The notes under the pieces were generated by a model that worked only from the letters and a program-made list of their open reading frames with translations, ran no database searches and was not told the origin of the DNA. The translations under genes were made by a program, and so were the position numbers. A DNA stretch of 52,433 nt, taken from contig NZ_NEUE01000054.1 in assembly GCF_002910905.1 (NCBI RefSeq), positions 1 to 52,433 on the forward strand. The letters run 5' to 3'. Numbering within the stretch: position 1 is the stretch's first letter; the number at the start of each line of letters is the position of its first letter. Shown in pieces: positions 49,627-52,433 of this stretch. This DNA comes from Streptomyces sp. SM11 (GTDB taxonomy: Bacteria > Actinomycetota > Actinomycetes > Streptomycetales > Streptomycetaceae).

Positions 49627-50919
49627 CTACGGGGCGGCGTCCGGCGCCGCGTCCGTGCCGTATCCGGTGTCCGCTCCGTCGCGTGCGCCCTCGGGCAGCT
49701 CCGGGAGCGTGTACGTGGACAGCGGGGCGCCGCCGGGGTCGGGGCGGACCGCCCCCAGCAGCGGGTTCGACGCCAGGGGTGAGACCTTGACCTTCGTACC
49801 GGGGCGGGGCGCCTGCACCACCAGACCCTTGCCGATGTACAGCGCCACGTGGGTCGCCTTCGGGAAGTAGATCACCAGGTCCCCGGGGCGCAGTGCGGAG
49901 ACCGGCACCTTCGGGAGCTGCTTCCACTGTTCCTGCGAGGTGCGCGGGATCGCCCGCCCCGCCGCCGACCAGGCCTGGGACGTGAGCCCGGAGCAGTCGA
50001 AGGAACCGGGCCCCTCGGCCCCCCACACATACGGCTTGCCGATCTGCCGGATCGCGTACGCGACGGCGTCGCCGCCCTGGCGGGTGGGCGGCCGGGTGGA
50101 GCTGAGCGCCCCGGAGGCCACCAGCTCACGCTGGGCCTTGTCCACGCCCTGCTGTTCGAGACCGGCGAGCTGGGTCAGCTGCTCCTCGGAGAGCGTGGCC
50201 AGCAGCCCCTCGACCTCCTTGAGCCTGCCGCGCACGGTGTCGCGCTGCTTCTTCTGCCGGTCGGCCAGCTTCTTCTGCTGGTCCAGCGCCTTGCGGGAGG
50301 CGGCGGCCAGGGTGTCGGCCCGCCGGGCGGCATCGGTCAGCCGGTCCACCGTCGCCGCCCGGTTCGCGGCCAGCCTCCCCACGACATGGCTCTGGTCCAG
50401 GGCCCGCACGGGGTCGCGGGACAGCAGCAGCCGGAGGTACGCGGCGAACTCGGTACGCCCCTGGTACTGCTCGCGGGCCAGTCGCCCGGCGTCCCCGCGG
50501 CTGAGCTCCAGCGCGGCCCGCGCCCTCGCCAGGTCCGCGTTCACCTTCTTCAGGTGCGCGGTCCGCTGCTTCAGCTTCTCGGCGGTGGCGTTGTAGGTCT
50601 CGCTCGCCTCCTCCGCCGCCTGGTAGCGGGTCTGCAGTTCGCGCAGCAGGACGACGACGCTCCTGGGCGCCCCGGGCGCACCGAGGGCGGTCTCGGCGTC
50701 GGCCTCCGGGACATCGGCCTCCGGGACATCGGTCTCGCCGGCGTCTTCTTCCGCGCCCTCCGTGTCCGTGCCGGCCGTCCCCCCGGTCTCCTCGGCCGGC
50801 GGTACGGATGCTTCGGACGGTACGGGGCCCGGTTCGGCCGACGCGGTGGTGGCGGGGGAGACCGTGAGCGCCGCGGCCAGTGCGGTCGTGCAGACCGCGC
50901 GCAGGAGTCTGCCTGACAC
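49627..50919 (-). CDS. secreted NlpC/P60 family peptidoglycan endopeptidase
   Basis: 430 residues from the GTG at 50919, which has GGAGGT six bases upstream; a farther ATG at 50967 lacks a site. The signal peptide is LLRAVCTTALAAALTVS (cleavage near ASA-EPG). Then come acidic Pro/Glu-rich linker sequence, a long coiled-coil (about 110-290, with LLRELQTRYQAAEEASE onward) and a C-terminal NlpC/P60 domain (SFDCSGLTSQAW with the Cys nucleophile, ATHVALYIGKG with the His). It probably cuts stem peptides during growth or division. It is transcribed toward the oxygenase gene. Confidence 0.92.
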   Translation of the reverse strand: MSGRLLRAVCTTALAAALTVSPATTASAEPGPVPSEASVPPAEETGGTAGTDTEGAEEDAGETDVPEADVPEADAETALGAPGAPRSVVVLLRELQTRYQAAEEASETYNATAEKLKQRTAHLKKVNADLARARAALELSRGDAGRLAREQYQGRTEFAAYLRLLLSRDPVRALDQSHVVGRLAANRAATVDRLTDAARRADTLAAASRKALDQQKKLADRQKKQRDTVRGRLKEVEGLLATLSEEQLTQLAGLEQQGVDKAQRELVASGALSSTRPPTRQGGDAVAYAIRQIGKPYVWGAEGPGSFDCSGLTSQAWSAAGRAIPRTSQEQWKQLPKVPVSALRPGDLVIYFPKATHVALYIGKGLVVQAPRPGTKVKVSPLASNPLLGAVRPDPGGAPLSTYTLPELPEGARDGADTGYGTDAAPDAAP

Positions 50920-51028
50920 GACATCACCTCCGTGACGGAGACGTAGCCCGGCAACGGGCTCGTCCATAAATGGGCGAATCCGATAATCCGGTCATTCGGT
51001 GTCAGGTGATGCAAGCACCGCGCGGCGC

Positions 51029-51054
51029 GCCGTCCGGGAGGTCCCCCGGACGGC
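51029..51054 (-). terminator. stem-loop downstream of the PQQ propeller gene
   Basis: GCCGTCCGGG (51029-51038) pairs perfectly with CCCGGACGGC (51045-51054) around a 6-base loop, 28 bases after the stop at 51082 on the minus strand. No T-run, but the stem is strong. Confidence 0.65.
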
Positions 51055-51081
51055 GGTGGTGGTGGTGAAAGGGCCCGGGTC

Positions 51082-52433
51082 TCAGGCCACCGGGAAGGCG
51101 TAGAAGGACCTGTCCCGCTGGACGACGACGGTCTCGCCGACGGCGAAAGCCCGGTACGACGCGCTCACCGTCGCCCCCTTCGGATCGGCCGACCCGATGT
51201 CCTGGAACTTCCACAGCCGCTCGCCGTCGGCAGCCGAGAACGCCGTGACCTGGACGGCGTCGGCGGCGATCAGGGTCTTCTCGCTGCCGCTCAGCGTGAG
51301 CGACGGAGCGTTCCCGATGCCCGGCACCTCCGTGGAGCGTCGCCACACGAGCCGGCCGCTCTCCCGCTCCACCGCGCCGACCAGCCGGCTGCGTTCGGTG
51401 GTGTGGATCAGGGGCCCTGCGACCAGCGGGGTGCCGAACACCGAGCCGGTGCTGCCCTCGACGCGCCACAGCGGCTTCGTGGTGTCCGTCTCGAAGGCCT
51501 GGAGGTCCGTGCCGACCGCCGCGTACAGCGTCCCGTCCTCGTCGCCCGTGGTGGCCGCGTCGGGGGAGGACGCGCCGTACTGCTTGGTCCACAGCAGCTT
51601 GCCGGTCTCCTGGTCGAACGAGCGGACCGAGCCCTTCCCCTTGGCCGCCTTGACCTCGGCCGCCGTCAGGCTGACCGCGTCCTGCCGTACGAGGACATCG
51701 GCGGAGCGCACCGTGACCACACGGTAGGAGGGGGTGCCGGGGGCGCGGCCCGCGGGCACCGCGGTCCGCCACAGCTCCTCGCGCCGCACGATGTCGTACG
51801 CGAAGAAGAGGGCCTGGACGACTTCCTTGTCCTTGCCCTTCTTCTTGCCCTTCTTCGGCTTCGGGGCCTTCACGGTGACCGTGTGCGATCCGGTGAACCA
51901 GATGACCGGCCCGGAGCTCCCGGCCAGCCGTCCGACGGTGAGGCCCGGCAGGTCGGCGAAGGCGTCCGTGTAGCGCACGCGGTGCACGACCTCGCCGCTC
52001 TCCGGCGACAGCCACAGGAACTCCGTCGGGCTCGCCACGAAGACCAGGTCGTCGCCCGCCGCCAGCGCGGCCTGCCCCTTCGCGGCGTCCGCGCGCTGCC
52101 ACAGCCGCTTGCCGGTGCGCAGGTCCAAGGCGCTGGCCTGGCTCTCGCTCGTCACCACGAGCAGCTTGTCCTGCCATACGGCGGTGGTGAGCGGGGACGA
52201 CTCGGAGGCCGGGTGCGCGTAGCTCCAGCGCGGCTCGGGGGGCTGCCCGGGGAGCGTACGGCGGGGCTTCGGCGCGGGCTTGTCGTCGGTAACCACCGCG
52301 GTGCCCCCGGACCCGAGCGCGGCGACCGAACCGCCGCCCACGATCAGCCCGCCGACGGCCGCCGCCGCGATGGTCAGCAGGGTCCGGCGGCTCGCGGCGG
52401 GGTCGGGCACCGGGGCCGGCGCGGGAGGCAGCG
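51082..52433 (-). CDS. membrane-anchored PQQ-like beta-propeller protein, 5' truncated
   Basis: The frame is open through the right edge of the window: upstream of the GTG at 52410 the codons read L-P-P-A-P-A-P without a stop, so the start lies outside. The visible part has a basic stretch and helix (RRTLLTIAAAAVGGLIVGGG), then repeated propeller blades with GKRLW, GKLLW, ERLW motifs and VLVVTSES-type strands. This is the PQQ-binding-like propeller used outside the membrane, often after a serine/threonine kinase domain. If it is a kinase, the kinase domain is beyond the window. Confidence 0.85.
   Translation of the reverse strand, partial: LPPAPAPVPDPAASRRTLLTIAAAAVGGLIVGGGSVAALGSGGTAVVTDDKPAPKPRRTLPGQPPEPRWSYAHPASESSPLTTAVWQDKLLVVTSESQASALDLRTGKRLWQRADAAKGQAALAAGDDLVFVASPTEFLWLSPESGEVVHRVRYTDAFADLPGLTVGRLAGSSGPVIWFTGSHTVTVKAPKPKKGKKKGKDKEVVQALFFAYDIVRREELWRTAVPAGRAPGTPSYRVVTVRSADVLVRQDAVSLTAAEVKAAKGKGSVRSFDQETGKLLWTKQYGASSPDAATTGDEDGTLYAAVGTDLQAFETDTTKPLWRVEGSTGSVFGTPLVAGPLIHTTERSRLVGAVERESGRLVWRRSTEVPGIGNAPSLTLSGSEKTLIAADAVQVTAFSAADGERLWKFQDIGSADPKGATVSASYRAFAVGETVVVQRDRSFYAFPVA

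Overview
This window is a stretch of chromosome from a high-GC actinobacterium, almost certainly a Streptomyces. The evidence is very high third-position GC, frequent GTG starts, nickel superoxide dismutase with its dedicated protease, a fused E2-E1 2-oxoglutarate dehydrogenase, a conservon (histidine-kinase-like, roadblock, DUF742 and GTPase genes) and many ATGA-overlapping operons. By eye most of it is conserved core sequence. The exception is a block of lower GC and different gene content between about 9.45 and 15.27 kb.

Layout. 0-8.2 kb: the tail of a sortase substrate, a DUF952 gene, an NmrA-like reductase, tandem DUF1266 paralogues, and a tightly overlapping operon (secreted alpha/beta hydrolase, acyltransferase, NarL-type sensor kinase and regulator). 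8.4-9.3 kb: a second alpha/beta hydrolase with a TetR-style palindrome but no adjacent regulator. 9.45-15.27 kb: the accessory block. 15.3-16.8 kb: sodN, sodX and a CGNR zinc-finger regulator. 16.9-19.1 kb: a methyltransferase and a SigE-family sigma factor with its membrane partner. 19.3-23.7 kb: a polar amino-acid ABC transporter divergent from malic enzyme. 23.9-30.9 kb: MDR oxidoreductase, GH5 glycosidase, GNAT, a small HTH gene with a Clp_N gene, a PadR/DUF4097 operon and two small hypotheticals. 31-36.9 kb: 2-oxoglutarate dehydrogenase and an OmpR-type two-component system. 37.3-43.2 kb: a spermidine-synthase-like protein, Lon with HspR and ClgR sites, polysaccharide deacetylase, MarR and a PP2C-like phosphatase. 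43.5-49.6 kb: a conservon followed by a styrene-monooxygenase-like flavoprotein. 49.6-52.4 kb: an NlpC/P60 hydrolase and a truncated PQQ beta-propeller protein.

The most interesting element is the accessory block. It holds a minus-strand operon of a histidine-kinase-fold ATPase, a radical SAM/SPASM enzyme, a 45-residue ORF starting 3 bases after the enzyme gene with a single Cys in a C-terminal GCGDDNPYN tail, and then an aminoglycoside-phosphotransferase-fold kinase and a NUDIX hydrolase. A divergent HTH/TPR regulator with two TTA codons and a second NUDIX gene complete it. I read this as a radical-SAM-modified peptide (RiPP) system under developmental (bldA) control. A 24-base direct repeat (22 matches) brackets the block, and one copy is the 3' end of sodN, so it may have been inserted there.

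All calls come from reading the sequence. No database search or folding program was run, and family names rest on motifs and remembered family features.
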